A DNA stretch of 35,890 bases from Anaeromyxobacter sp. RBG_16_69_14 (GCA_001768075.1 MEMX01000033.1:131797-167686), one strand, 5' to 3'; numbered from the stretch's first letter, positions 27,540-35,890 are shown. The notes: a model not told the origin generated them from the letters alone. Program-made: numbers and translations.

Positions 27540-28859
27540 TTACGCGTGCGCCGGCGCCGGCGTGGCCTTCGCCTTCTTGATCATGAGGAAGAGCCAGAGC
27601 GCCCCCAGCATGAGGTAGATGAGGCCGAAGAGCACCAGCGAGAAGCCCACCTCGGCCGCGGTGACCGTCGGCGAGTGCGCCTCGCTCGTGCGCAGGAGCT
27701 TGTAGACGATCCAGGGCTGTCGGCCGACCTCCGCGGCCATCCACCCGAGCTGACAGGCGGCGACCGGCAACGGGATGGACCACATGAGCGCCTTCAGCAC
27801 CAGCCGGTCCTCCCAGAGCTTGCCCGAGAACAGCCTGAAGGCCGCCCACCCCATGAGCGCGATGAACCACAGCCCGAGCACGACCATGTTGTGGAAGGAG
27901 ACGAACGTGAGCCAGAGCGGCGGCCGGTCCTCCAGCGGGAACTCGTCGATGCCCCGCACCCGCTCGCCCACGCTGCCGAAGGCCATGTACGAGAGCAGCC
28001 CAGGGACCTCCACCTTGGCCTTGATGAGGGGCGGCGGCGAGAAGGGGATCCCGAAGAGGACGAGCGGCGCGGCGGTCTGGCTCGTGTAGAGCCCCTCGAT
28101 GGCGGCGAACTTCTCTGGCTGCGTGCGCGCCACCTGCTGCGCGTGGAAGTGGCCAAAGGGCATGACCTCGAGGACGGCGAAGACGAGGCCCCAGGCCACG
28201 CCCAGGCGGAGCGCCTTTCGGCCGAACACCGAGTCCTTGTCCTTGAGGAGGTGGTACGCGGCGACGCCCGCGACGACGAAGGCGCCCGTCACGAGCGAGG
28301 CCGTCACGACGTGCAGGTAGCGCGGCATCGTGGAGGGGTTGAAGATCGCGTCGTAGAAGCTCGTCAGCTCGGCGCGGCCGTTGCGCACCACGGAGCCCGC
28401 GGGCGTCTGCTGCCAGGAGTTGGCGGCCACGATCCAGAAGGCGCTCATCGTCGCGCCCACCGCCACCATGAGCGAGCTGAACCAGTGCACGCCCTTCGAG
28501 ACGCGATCCCGGCCGAAGATGTAGAGGCCCATGAACGTCGACTCGAGGAAGAAGGCGAAGACGCCCTCGGCCGCGAGGGGTGCGCCGAAGATGTCGCCCA
28601 CGAACTTCGAGTAGACGGCCCAGTTCGTCCCGAACTGGAACTCCATCACGATGCCGGTCGCGACGCCGACAGCGAAGGTGATGGCGAAGAGCTTCGCGAA
28701 GAACCGGCCCACCTGCACGTAGACGGGGTCGCGCTTCCGCCAGCCGAGCCACTCGGCGATGCAGAGCATCCAGGCGAGGCCGATCGATATCGGCGGGAAG
28801 ATGAAGTGAAAACCGACCGTGACCGCGAACTGCAAGCGCGCGAGGAAGAGTGCGTCCAT
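27540..28859 (-). CDS. cydA: Cytochrome bd ubiquinol oxidase subunit I
   Basis: MDALFLARLQFAVTVGFHFIFPPISIGLAWMLCIAEW...FGTNWAVYSKFVGDIFGAPLAAEG...GWMAAEVGRQPWIVY. Confidence 0.96.
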   Translation of the reverse strand: MDALFLARLQFAVTVGFHFIFPPISIGLAWMLCIAEWLGWRKRDPVYVQVGRFFAKLFAITFAVGVATGIVMEFQFGTNWAVYSKFVGDIFGAPLAAEGVFAFFLESTFMGLYIFGRDRVSKGVHWFSSLMVAVGATMSAFWIVAANSWQQTPAGSVVRNGRAELTSFYDAIFNPSTMPRYLHVVTASLVTGAFVVAGVAAYHLLKDKDSVFGRKALRLGVAWGLVFAVLEVMPFGHFHAQQVARTQPEKFAAIEGLYTSQTAAPLVLFGIPFSPPPLIKAKVEVPGLLSYMAFGSVGERVRGIDEFPLEDRPPLWLTFVSFHNMVVLGLWFIALMGWAAFRLFSGKLWEDRLVLKALMWSIPLPVAACQLGWMAAEVGRQPWIVYKLLRTSEAHSPTVTAAEVGFSLVLFGLIYLMLGALWLFLMIKKAKATPAPAHA

Positions 28860-29018
28860 GGGTGCCCTCCAGAGTGCGGTCGGGATCAGGAAATGAGCGG
28901 AATCATGCGCTGATGCGATCCCTTCGCATTCGAATTGTGCTGGCTCGATCGGGGCCCGACGCGCTGTTCAATCCTGCACGGGCTCCGGGGTGCTTCCGCG
29001 TGTCGTCCGAACGAAAAA

Positions 29019-29034
29019 AGCAAGTCCGGTGCCA
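29019..29034 (-). promoter_or_regulatory. Candidate sigma-54 (-24/-12) promoter upstream of cydAB
   Basis: Minus strand TGGCACCGGACTTGCT: TGGCAC-N5-TTGCT, close to the TGGCACG-N4-TTGCW consensus. Confidence 0.6.
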
Positions 29035-29051
29035 GGGGGTAAACACCCCCT
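29034..29051. promoter_or_regulatory. Perfect inverted repeat abutting the -24 element upstream of cydA
   Basis: AGGGGGT-AAAC-ACCCCCT: 7-bp arms with a 4-nt spacer. Confidence 0.55.
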
Positions 29052-29187
29052 GTTCGGCGTATACAGCCTTTGCACACCGTTCCGATGTGGGGGATGGGGC
29101 GATCTTGCGCAACGGAGAGCTGGGATCGGTTTGCGCGTGCGACGGCCCGCCGCACCCGTCTACGCCGGACGGTCACCCCCGCGCGTC

Positions 29188-29340
29188 AGCTGATAGCGCA
29201 TGCCACATGAACTGACGCTCGAGATCGGGGGCGCGGGGGGAGAGTTCTCCCCTCCGCTTGAGGCGCCGCAAGGCGCCGGACATCAGCTCACAGCGGCGGC
29301 GGTGACGCTGGAGAATCACATCAACGGTCGCCGCTGTGAG
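29188..29340. repeat. Copy 2 of the ~154-bp direct repeat with three potential hairpins
   Basis: Same sequence and orientation as 10936..11089, 3 differences. Confidence 0.95.
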
Positions 29341-29396
29341 AGAGGGCCAGGGTGGCGGTACTTCCCGGGCAAAGAGGTCCGGGCGGTGCACCTGCT

Positions 29397-29723
29397 TCAT
29401 CGCGCGAGCTGATCGCACTTCGCCGCGAAGACGAAGTCGCTCTCGGTGAGACCGTCGATCTTGTGCGTCCAAATCTCCACCGCGACCTTGCCCCAGGCGA
29501 GGTGCAGATCCGGGTGGTGGCCCTGCTCCTCGGCCATCGCACCCACACGATCGACGAACGCGAGCGCCGTCTTGAAGTCGGAAAACTTGAACGTCTTGGT
29601 CAGGTGGTGATCCCGCGGCGCCTCCCAGCCCTCGACCTTCGCGAGCAGGCCGGCAACCTCCGCACGCCCCAGGGCCGGCACCCCTCCGCGGCACGGAACA
29701 CAGGTCTTTTCGTGAAGCTCCAT
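29397..29723 (-). CDS. phhB: 4a-hydroxytetrahydrobiopterin dehydratase (pterin carbinolamine dehydratase)
   Basis: LTKTFKFSDFKTALAFVDRVGAMAEEQGHHPDLHLAWGKVAVEIWTHKIDGLTESDFVFAAKCDQL. Confidence 0.92.
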   Translation of the reverse strand: MELHEKTCVPCRGGVPALGRAEVAGLLAKVEGWEAPRDHHLTKTFKFSDFKTALAFVDRVGAMAEEQGHHPDLHLAWGKVAVEIWTHKIDGLTESDFVFAAKCDQLAR

Positions 29724-29818
29724 CGTCCCCTCACCTCGGGTGATCCGCTCGACCGGCCCGTCCGGCGAGCTCTTGGTACGATCTGGTCCGGAGCCGGGCC
29801 TCGCGCAAGGAGAAGGTC

Positions 29819-31192
29819 ATGACCGCACGCACGCCGCATCCACGACCGCCGCGATCAGGCCCCCGTCTCCTCGACCGCCTCGGCCTCGGGACCCCCGAGG
29901 TCCGCGCGTGGGCCCTCTACGACGTCGGAAACTCCGCCGCCGTCACGTCGATCGTCACCGCCATCTTTCCGATCTACTTCGCGCGGGTCGCCGCTGCGGA
30001 TCTTCCGCCCACGCTGGCGACACAGCGCTATGCGCTCGCGACCACGCTCGGCCTCGCCATCGTGGCAGGGCTCGCGCCCCTGCTGGGGTCGCTCGCCGAC
30101 GTGCGGCCAGTGAAGAAGCTCCTCCTCGGCGCCTTCGCGGCGGCAGGGGCAACTGCGGTGGGAGCGCTCTTCTTCGTGGGGCGCGGCGACTGGCTCCTCG
30201 CGGCAGCGCTCCTCGTCCTGCTCAATGTCGGTCTCAACGGGAGCTTCGTCTTCTACGACGCGCTCCTGCCCCACGTCGCCCGGGGCGAGGACCTGCACCG
30301 GGTCTCCTCCGCCGGCTACGCCCTGGGGTATCTGGGCGGCGGAGTCCTCCTCGCGGCTCAGCTCGCCTGGATCGCCAACCCGGCGCTCATCGGGATCCCG
30401 GCGGGTGAGGCCGCCACCCCTGCGCAGGCGACGCTCCCGACCCGGATCGCCTTCGCTTCCGTGGCGCTCTGGTGGGTCCTCTTCACGCTGCCGCTCCTGG
30501 CGCGCACCCGCGAGCCACCGGTCGAGGCCACCAGGGAACCCGCCGTCGGCACGTTCCGGCGGCTCTCCCTCACCTTGGTGAGCCTGCGCCGCCACCGGCA
30601 GGCGGCGCTCCTCCTCGCCGCCTTCCTCCTCTACAACGACGGGATCGGGACCATCATCCGCATGGCCGTCATCTACGGGAGCGAGATCGGGCTCTCCCAG
30701 GGCGCGCTCATCGGTGCCATCCTGCTCGTCCAGTTCGTCGGCGTTCCGTTCTCCTTTCTCTTCGGCAGCATGGGCGCGCGCGTCGGCGCGAAGCGCGCCA
30801 TCCTGGGCGGCCTCGTCGTCTACACCGGGATCGCGATCCTGGGCTACTTCATGCGGACGGCCGCGCACTTCTTCGCACTCGCGCTCCTCGTCGGCGTGGT
30901 GCAGGGCGGGACCCAGGCCCTCTCGCGGTCGCTGCTGGCGAGCCTCATCCCCCGCCACCTCTCGGGCGAGTTCTTCGGCTTCTTCGCCATCTCGGAGAAG
31001 GTCGCCGGCATCTTCGGGCCGGCCGTCTTCGCGGCGGCGAACGCGCTCACCGGTTCGAGCCGAACCGCGATCCTGTCGGTCATCGGCTTCTTCGCGGCCG
31101 GCGCGGCGCTCCTCTCGGCCGTCGACGTGGACGCGGGCAAGCGCGAGGCGCGCGAGGCGGAGGCGGCACGGCCCACCTTGGGCGACGCCTGA
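29819..31192 (+). CDS. MFS transporter, UMF1 (Atg22-like) family
   Basis: VRAWALYDVGNSAAVTSIVTAIFPIYFAR...PLLGSLADVRPVKKLLL...NDGIGTIIRMAVIYGSEIGLSQGALIGAILLVQFVGVPFSFLFG...QGGTQALSRSLLASLIP. Confidence 0.9.
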   Translation: MTARTPHPRPPRSGPRLLDRLGLGTPEVRAWALYDVGNSAAVTSIVTAIFPIYFARVAAADLPPTLATQRYALATTLGLAIVAGLAPLLGSLADVRPVKKLLLGAFAAAGATAVGALFFVGRGDWLLAAALLVLLNVGLNGSFVFYDALLPHVARGEDLHRVSSAGYALGYLGGGVLLAAQLAWIANPALIGIPAGEAATPAQATLPTRIAFASVALWWVLFTLPLLARTREPPVEATREPAVGTFRRLSLTLVSLRRHRQAALLLAAFLLYNDGIGTIIRMAVIYGSEIGLSQGALIGAILLVQFVGVPFSFLFGSMGARVGAKRAILGGLVVYTGIAILGYFMRTAAHFFALALLVGVVQGGTQALSRSLLASLIPRHLSGEFFGFFAISEKVAGIFGPAVFAAANALTGSSRTAILSVIGFFAAGAALLSAVDVDAGKREAREAEAARPTLGDA

Positions 31193-31317
31193 CCAGCACG
31201 AGCCCATCTCGCCACCCCGTCTCGGAGGGAATCTCGACCGTCGTCGCGAAACATGTTCTCCTGTGGCGGCGACGCCATGCCTGCCGCGCTCTCGCATCCA
31301 GCGGTCTCCGGACCAAC

Positions 31318-31602
31318 ATGAAGGCTCTCGGCGTCAAACGGCGCCGTGCGAGCTGGTGCGTCTACGTGCTCCGCTGCCGCGACGGGTCTCTCTACACCGG
31401 TATCACGAACGATCTCGACCGACGCCTGGAGCAGCACGCGGCCGGCACGGGTGCGCGCTACACCCGCTCGCGACTTCCAGTGAGGCTCGTCCATCGGGAG
31501 CGCGCCAGCGACCTGGGGCAGGCGCTGCGCCGCGAGGCCGCCCTGAAGCGTCTCACGCGAACCGAGAAGCTGGCGCTCGTCGCGGCCGGGCAGCCTTCCT
31601 AG
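31318..31602 (+). CDS. GIY-YIG nuclease family protein
   Basis: WCVYVLRCRDGSLYTGITNDLDRRLEQHAAGTGARYTRSRLPVRLVHRERASDLGQALRREAALKRLTRTEKLALV. Confidence 0.93.
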   Translation: MKALGVKRRRASWCVYVLRCRDGSLYTGITNDLDRRLEQHAAGTGARYTRSRLPVRLVHRERASDLGQALRREAALKRLTRTEKLALVAAGQPS

Positions 31603-32909
31603 ATCTCCGTCAAGCGCCCCTTACCCTCCTTCGTCGCGCCGCGCTTCATCGCATGGAGGAACCGCGAGCGGAGCGCGTCGCTCATCAGCGCTTGCTTCAC
31701 TGGCGGCAGCCTCAGGAACCCGCCCAGGAGAGCGCGCAAGAACGCCTGGGGCTTGCTGCCGGGATCGTCGAGGAGCTGGTTCTGGAGCGTGCCACGCTCC
31801 AGACACTGGAGGATCACCCTCTCGAAGGTCGTCTCGGGATGCAGGACCCGCTGCTTCCTCCCGTGCAGCTTCATCGCCCCCGAGTTGCAGCGGATCGCGC
31901 ACACGCCGCAGCCGATGCAGCGCGCCTCGTCCACCTCTGGACGGCCGTGCTTGCGAAAGCGCGGATCGGGATCGCCGACTCGAGGGATCGCGGCGATGGG
32001 GCACCGCCTCGAGCACGTGCCGCACCCCTTGCAGATGTCGCGGTCCGAGGCCGCTATGAAGCTCGAGGTGACGACGGCGTTCGGGTACCCGTGCTTCGTG
32101 ATTCCGAGGAGCATATTGCAGCAGCAGCCACAGCAATGGCACATGAAAGCGACATTGCGCTGCACGTTGTCGGCGTTGAGCACGAGGCCCAGCTCGCGAG
32201 AGCGGGCGAGGTTCTCGAGCATCTCGCTCTTGGTGACCTCGCGGGCGAACCCGTGGCGCACGACGTAGGCAGCCGCCAGGCCGAACGAGGAGCAGTTGTC
32301 GAGCGGCGAATCGCACTTCTTCTCGCCCAGGTGGTGCTTCTCGTGCCGGCACGAGCACAGCCCCATCGCGAACCGATCCGACCCTTCGACGATGGCGGTG
32401 GCCTTCTCGTAGTCGAGGACCTCGACGTACTCCTCGGGTTGGACAGCGCCGTCGTGGGGAACCGTGCGCATCAACGAGACCTTCTGGCTCGCATCGAGGT
32501 TCCGCGCGTACAGCGATCCCTCGCCCAGATAGTCGGCGAAGAGCCTGGCCCACTTCTTCCGATCGAGGCCGGGGTCGGTGCGCATCATCGTGAACTCGAA
32601 GATGCCGACCATCATGGGCGACGGAGCGTAGTAGTACTTGCGGTCGACACACAGGTCCAGGACCAGGCCGCGCGCACAGAGGCCGTCGAGCCGCCCCTGC
32701 AGCTTCGCCCGAGGAACACCGGTGACCTTCTCGACGCGTTCCAACGGCGAGAGGCCATAGGGCATCTTGACGATCAGCTCGGCGTCCTCCTCCGAGTAGA
32801 GCTCCTTCAGGATCGCGTGCAGCGCCGCATTCCACGGTGCACGAATCGTGAGCCCGTCGATCTTGTGGCCCAGCGACCGATACACGTCCTTGCCGACCAG
32901 GTGTCCCAT
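31599..32909 (-). CDS. 4Fe-4S binding protein with additional Cys-rich motifs
   Basis: CKGCGTCSRRCPIAAI and CIGCGVCAIRCNSGAM ferredoxin motifs; GLCSCRHEKHHLGEKKC and FMCHCCGCCCNMLLG upstream. Start taken at MGHLVG. Confidence 0.8.
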   Translation of the reverse strand: MGHLVGKDVYRSLGHKIDGLTIRAPWNAALHAILKELYSEEDAELIVKMPYGLSPLERVEKVTGVPRAKLQGRLDGLCARGLVLDLCVDRKYYYAPSPMMVGIFEFTMMRTDPGLDRKKWARLFADYLGEGSLYARNLDASQKVSLMRTVPHDGAVQPEEYVEVLDYEKATAIVEGSDRFAMGLCSCRHEKHHLGEKKCDSPLDNCSSFGLAAAYVVRHGFAREVTKSEMLENLARSRELGLVLNADNVQRNVAFMCHCCGCCCNMLLGITKHGYPNAVVTSSFIAASDRDICKGCGTCSRRCPIAAIPRVGDPDPRFRKHGRPEVDEARCIGCGVCAIRCNSGAMKLHGRKQRVLHPETTFERVILQCLERGTLQNQLLDDPGSKPQAFLRALLGGFLRLPPVKQALMSDALRSRFLHAMKRGATKEGKGRLTEI

Positions 32910-33053
32910 GGCGCCCACCCCCCGAGCCCGCGTGACCGATACCGCATCCACGCCGGGAGACGATTTCACAGTGCGCCAGCCTCGGCAAGGACAACTGGGC
33001 GGCGGGTTTAGGTTCTACCGCCCCTCGCTGACCCAGTTTCGGCAACGGCGTTC

Positions 33054-33668
33054 CTATCCCTTTTCACCAACAGCGAGGAACACGGGGAAGGATCTCGTGC
33101 CGGCGCCTGCCGGCTTCGCGATCTCGCAGACGGTCGAGAAGCGCACGTTGCGCAACCCGGCGCGCTCCATACTCGCCGCGAGGTCCGCGCGGTCGAAGCC
33201 CTTGTGAACGTCGCTTCGCCCTCCGTGGAAGGAGCCGTCCTCCGCGTCCAGGTCGGAGATGCAGAGGGAGCCCGTCGGCCGGAGCAGCGCGGACAGGTCC
33301 CTCAGGATCCCGTCCGTGTCCGGGATGTGGTGCAACGTCATCAGCGTGCAGACGAGGTCGTACCTCGACTCGGGCAACGGGTCGCTCGAGAGGTCGAGGC
33401 GGACGGGCGTCATGCTCCGGACGCCGCTCGCCTCGATCTTCTGCCGGAGGACGGCCAGCATCGCCTGCGAGCTGTCGGCGAGCGTGACGTGGGCCACGTG
33501 CGGCTTCAGCGCGAAGCCGAGCAGGCCGGTGCCACACCCGTACTCGAAGACGTGCATGCGCCCCGTCGCGCACACCTGGCCCAGGATGGCCTCGACCACG
33601 CGGCGCGCGCGATCGACCTTCTGGGGGTCGGAATCCCAGTCCTTCGCCTTCTCGTCGAACTCGCTCAT
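33054..33668 (-). CDS. Class I SAM-dependent methyltransferase
   Basis: VFEYGCGTGLLGFALKPHVAHVTLADSSQAML...YDLVCTLMTLHHIPDTDGILRDLSALLRPTGSLCISDLD. Confidence 0.92.
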   Translation of the reverse strand: MSEFDEKAKDWDSDPQKVDRARRVVEAILGQVCATGRMHVFEYGCGTGLLGFALKPHVAHVTLADSSQAMLAVLRQKIEASGVRSMTPVRLDLSSDPLPESRYDLVCTLMTLHHIPDTDGILRDLSALLRPTGSLCISDLDAEDGSFHGGRSDVHKGFDRADLAASMERAGLRNVRFSTVCEIAKPAGAGTRSFPVFLAVGEKG

Positions 33669-33705
33669 GCGATCCTCCAGCAGGGCTGGCACACGCCTTC
33701 GCCGG

Positions 33706-34098
33706 CTACTTGCAGGGGCCTTGCTGAGCCGCACCGTGACCGCCGTGCTCCTGGCACGCGAGCTCGGGCGTGACCACCCGCAGCGTGCCGGCCCGGAGAG
33801 CGTCGACCGTCGCGCCGACGGTCGAGTGCCGGGAGAGGAAGACCTGGATCCTGCTCTGCTGCAGCTTGCTCAGGGCGCCCATCCCGATGCCGCCCACGAC
33901 GAACCCATCGATGCGCTCTCCCGCGAGCGCCTTGAGCGGCTGGCACATGCCGTGCGCGTGCCCCATGTCGCGGTTCGGGATGGCCCGACACTCCTTGCTG
34001 TCGGTGTCCACGATCATGAAGGACGGCGTCGAGCCGAAGTGGGCACTCACCGGGCTCTCGAGCCCCTTGTCTTCCGTGACTGGAATGCAGACGAACAT
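33706..34098 (-). CDS. NifB/NifX-like dinitrogenase iron-molybdenum cofactor biosynthesis domain protein
   Basis: MFVCIPVTEDKGLESPVSAHFGSTPSFMIVDTDSKE...LAGERIDGFVVGGIGMGALSKLQQSRIQVF. Confidence 0.9.
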   Translation of the reverse strand: MFVCIPVTEDKGLESPVSAHFGSTPSFMIVDTDSKECRAIPNRDMGHAHGMCQPLKALAGERIDGFVVGGIGMGALSKLQQSRIQVFLSRHSTVGATVDALRAGTLRVVTPELACQEHGGHGAAQQGPCK

Positions 34099-34154
34099 GA
34101 TTCCTCCCTCGCGTTGTCGTGAACTCCGCTTCACGTCTCCTCGCAGCCCATCAT

Positions 34155-34574
34155 TCATTCGCCGGTGCGCCAGCGGCGCCGCCCGCGGCAGGGAGCGGCC
34201 GGGGCACCCTGCTTCCTCCGCTCGCCCTCTTCCATGGGACCACGGGAACCGCGGGAGTCCATGGCGGCGCCTCGATGGCAACTCGCCTCGGCGACGGATC
34301 CCCCCGCGATCCTCAACAGTTTTCCGTGAATCAGCGCGTCGGCTATCTTGCGGCGCGCAGCCTCGACGATCCGTCCGAAGGTAGGGCGGGATACGCCCAT
34401 CAGCTCTGCAGCCCGCTCCTGATAGAGCCCTTCGAAGTCGGCCAACCTGACGGACTCGAGCTCGTCCAGCGTGATGACGACCTCGTCCAGCATGCGCGCG
34501 GGTATGCCCGCGGGCTTGAACACCGAGCTGGCCGGCGCTCCGGAGATGCGGCGGCAGCAAGGAGGGCGACCCAC
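34155..34574 (-). CDS. DUF134 family protein (HTH)
   Basis: From a GTG start: VGRPPCCRRISGAPASSVFKPAGIPARMLDEVVITLDELESVRLADFEGLYQERAAELMGVSRPTFGRIVEAARRKIADALIHGKLLRI. Confidence 0.87.
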   Translation of the reverse strand: MGRPPCCRRISGAPASSVFKPAGIPARMLDEVVITLDELESVRLADFEGLYQERAAELMGVSRPTFGRIVEAARRKIADALIHGKLLRIAGGSVAEASCHRGAAMDSRGSRGPMEEGERRKQGAPAAPCRGRRRWRTGE

Positions 34575-34580
34575 GTGACC

Positions 34581-34604
34581 GATTATGAGCGCATGCTCAT
34601 AATC
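34581..34604. promoter_or_regulatory. Perfect inverted repeat upstream of the DUF134 gene, candidate operator
   Basis: GATTATGAGC-GCAT-GCTCATAATC, 10-bp arms with a 4-nt spacer, 7 nt upstream of the proposed GTG start. Confidence 0.6.
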
Positions 34605-34632
34605 GTGCAAGCGGATTTCGCCGGAGTCTTGA

Positions 34633-34660
34633 CGATCCGTTCACGGCGATCCGTTGACGG
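34633..34660. repeat. Two tandem 14-bp direct repeats
   Basis: CGATCCGTTCACGG immediately followed by CGATCCGTTGACGG (13/14 identical). Confidence 0.75.
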
Positions 34661-34871
34661 ACAACCACGTCGCCGCGCCAATAACCCATGATGGGCCACC
34701 CCGCTGAGGACGTTCTCGAAGAAAATGTCCCTCGGCGCCATCCGGCCTCTCGGCGCAAGAACTTCCTTAGAGCATGCGGCTACGCGAAGGGTTCGGCCGA
34801 GCGCCCCCCCGTGTGGGCGCTCAGCTTCCGCGAATCGCGACCGCCACTTGTGGCTCCGACCAGCCGTGGAC

Positions 34872-35890
34872 ATGAAAAACACCAAGACATCGCAGCCGTG
34901 CCCCCTCCGCCTCGCCTCCCGGGCGACCACCTGGTCCGTCACCGTCTCCGTCGCGCTCGTCCTCGTCCCCGCGCTGGCCGCGGCGGAGGGACTCCCCGTC
35001 GACGACGCGATCCGGGCGGCCTGGCAAAACAACGCCGGCCTGGCCGCGAGCGCGGAGCAGGTCGAGGCTGCTCGAGCCGACGCCGATGCCGCCAGGGACG
35101 CCCGGTTGCCAACGCTCGCCTTCACGGCTCGTGGCATCGCCACCGACGAACCGGTGGGGGCCTTCGGGCTCAGGCTCGACGAGCAGCGCATCACCCAGGC
35201 CGACTTCGCCCCTGCGCGCCTCAATGCGCCCGACCTCATCGGCGGCGTGGGCCTCGGCGCGACCGTGGCGCTCCCCGTCTACGCAGGCGGCCGCATCTCG
35301 GCGGGCCGCCGTGCGGCGACCGCACAGGCCGAGGCCGAGGCGAGCACGCACGAGCGCGAACGCCAGCAGGTCGCGCTGGCCGTCGTCCAGGCCTACTTCT
35401 CGGCGCAGGTCACCGCGCAGGGCGTGCGTTTTGCCGAGGACCAGCTCGAGCACGCTCGCGAGACCGAGCGCTTCGTCCAGGCTCGAAACAAGCAAGGGCT
35501 CGCGCTCGACGCCGACGTGGCGCGCGCCACCGCGTTCCGCGCGCAAGCCGAGGCAGAGCGCGCCACCGCGCTCCAGGCCCTGGCCTCCGCCCGCTCCGGC
35601 CTGGCGCTCCTGGCCGGCGACGAGGCAGGCCGGGCAGAGCTCTCGACGCCCTTCGACACCGCGGCCATGGCCGCGCCCGGCAACGCGAGCCCGACTGACA
35701 TGGGGGAGCGGTCCGATCTGCGGGCTGCCCGCCATCGCGTGGACGCGGCCCAGGATGCTGCCACGGCTGCGCGCGGCAACCTGCTGCCTCAGGTGTCCGC
35801 CCAGGCGAGCGTCGAGACCATGCGCTCGGCCGTCGATCAGGGAGCCACCTGGACGACGCTGGCCCTGGTCGCGCGCTGGCAGCTCGGGCT
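34872..35890 (+). CDS. TolC-family outer-membrane efflux protein, truncated by the window end
   Basis: MKNTKTSQP... signal peptide, then GLPVDDAIRAAWQNNAGLAASAEQVEAARADADAARDARLPTLAF...GVGLGATVALPVYAGGRISAGRRAATAQAEAEAS; open frame to the last base. Confidence 0.9.
   Translation, partial: MKNTKTSQPCPLRLASRATTWSVTVSVALVLVPALAAAEGLPVDDAIRAAWQNNAGLAASAEQVEAARADADAARDARLPTLAFTARGIATDEPVGAFGLRLDEQRITQADFAPARLNAPDLIGGVGLGATVALPVYAGGRISAGRRAATAQAEAEASTHERERQQVALAVVQAYFSAQVTAQGVRFAEDQLEHARETERFVQARNKQGLALDADVARATAFRAQAEAERATALQALASARSGLALLAGDEAGRAELSTPFDTAAMAAPGNASPTDMGERSDLRAARHRVDAAQDAATAARGNLLPQVSAQASVETMRSAVDQGATWTTLALVARWQLG

Noticed and set aside
25885-28752. 955-aa minus-strand ORF
   Set aside because: Runs out of frame through cydA/cydB and antisense to the sigma-54 activator; no family motifs.
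26997-28913. 638-aa plus-strand ORF rich in E/D/R/H
   Set aside because: Antisense to cydAB, which have unmistakable motifs.
1-35890. CRISPR arrays, tRNA/rRNA genes, intact insertion sequences
   Set aside because: None recognised by eye. Only the 154-bp pair qualifies as a dispersed repeat, with no transposase nearby. tRNAscan-SE and ISfinder runs would be needed to exclude them.

Overview
High-GC, gene-dense bacterial window; codon usage and gene content suggest a deltaproteobacterial/Myxococcota-type organism, which is inference only. Four blocks are visible. (1) About 1-7.7 kb is a signalling block: the C-terminal tail of a Fis-type (NtrC-like) regulator, three receiver-only response regulators, a CGGC-domain protein, two PEP-synthase/swivel-domain proteins lacking the usual PEP-binding TIM barrel, and a HAMP histidine kinase. 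(2) About 11.1-24.7 kb is a large sulfur-metabolism locus built from two parallel modules. Each has a Tat-exported molybdopterin oxidoreductase, a 4Fe-4S subunit, a membrane subunit (NrfD in one, a cytochrome b fused to the FeS subunit in the other), a split YeeE/YedE sulfur transporter, and a rhodanese-like domain ending in a Gly-rich Cys tail (GGGCG or GGGCSG). One module includes a FadL-type porin and is divergent from a sigma-54 activator; the other starts with an ArsR-family regulator. (3) cydAB follows, with a near-consensus -24/-12 promoter. (4) The right end carries PCD, a UMF1-type MFS transporter, a GIY-YIG protein, a Cys-rich Fe-S protein, a methyltransferase, NifX-like and DUF134 proteins, and a truncated TolC-like gene. 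A ~154-bp direct repeat (3 differences between copies), with three potential hairpins per copy, brackets the sulfur/cyd region at about 10.94-11.09 kb and 29.19-29.34 kb. The strongest candidates for something undescribed are the paired sulfur modules with Cys-tailed rhodaneses, the swivel-domain/response-regulator cluster, and the structured repeat. No tRNA, rRNA, CRISPR array or intact insertion sequence was recognised.
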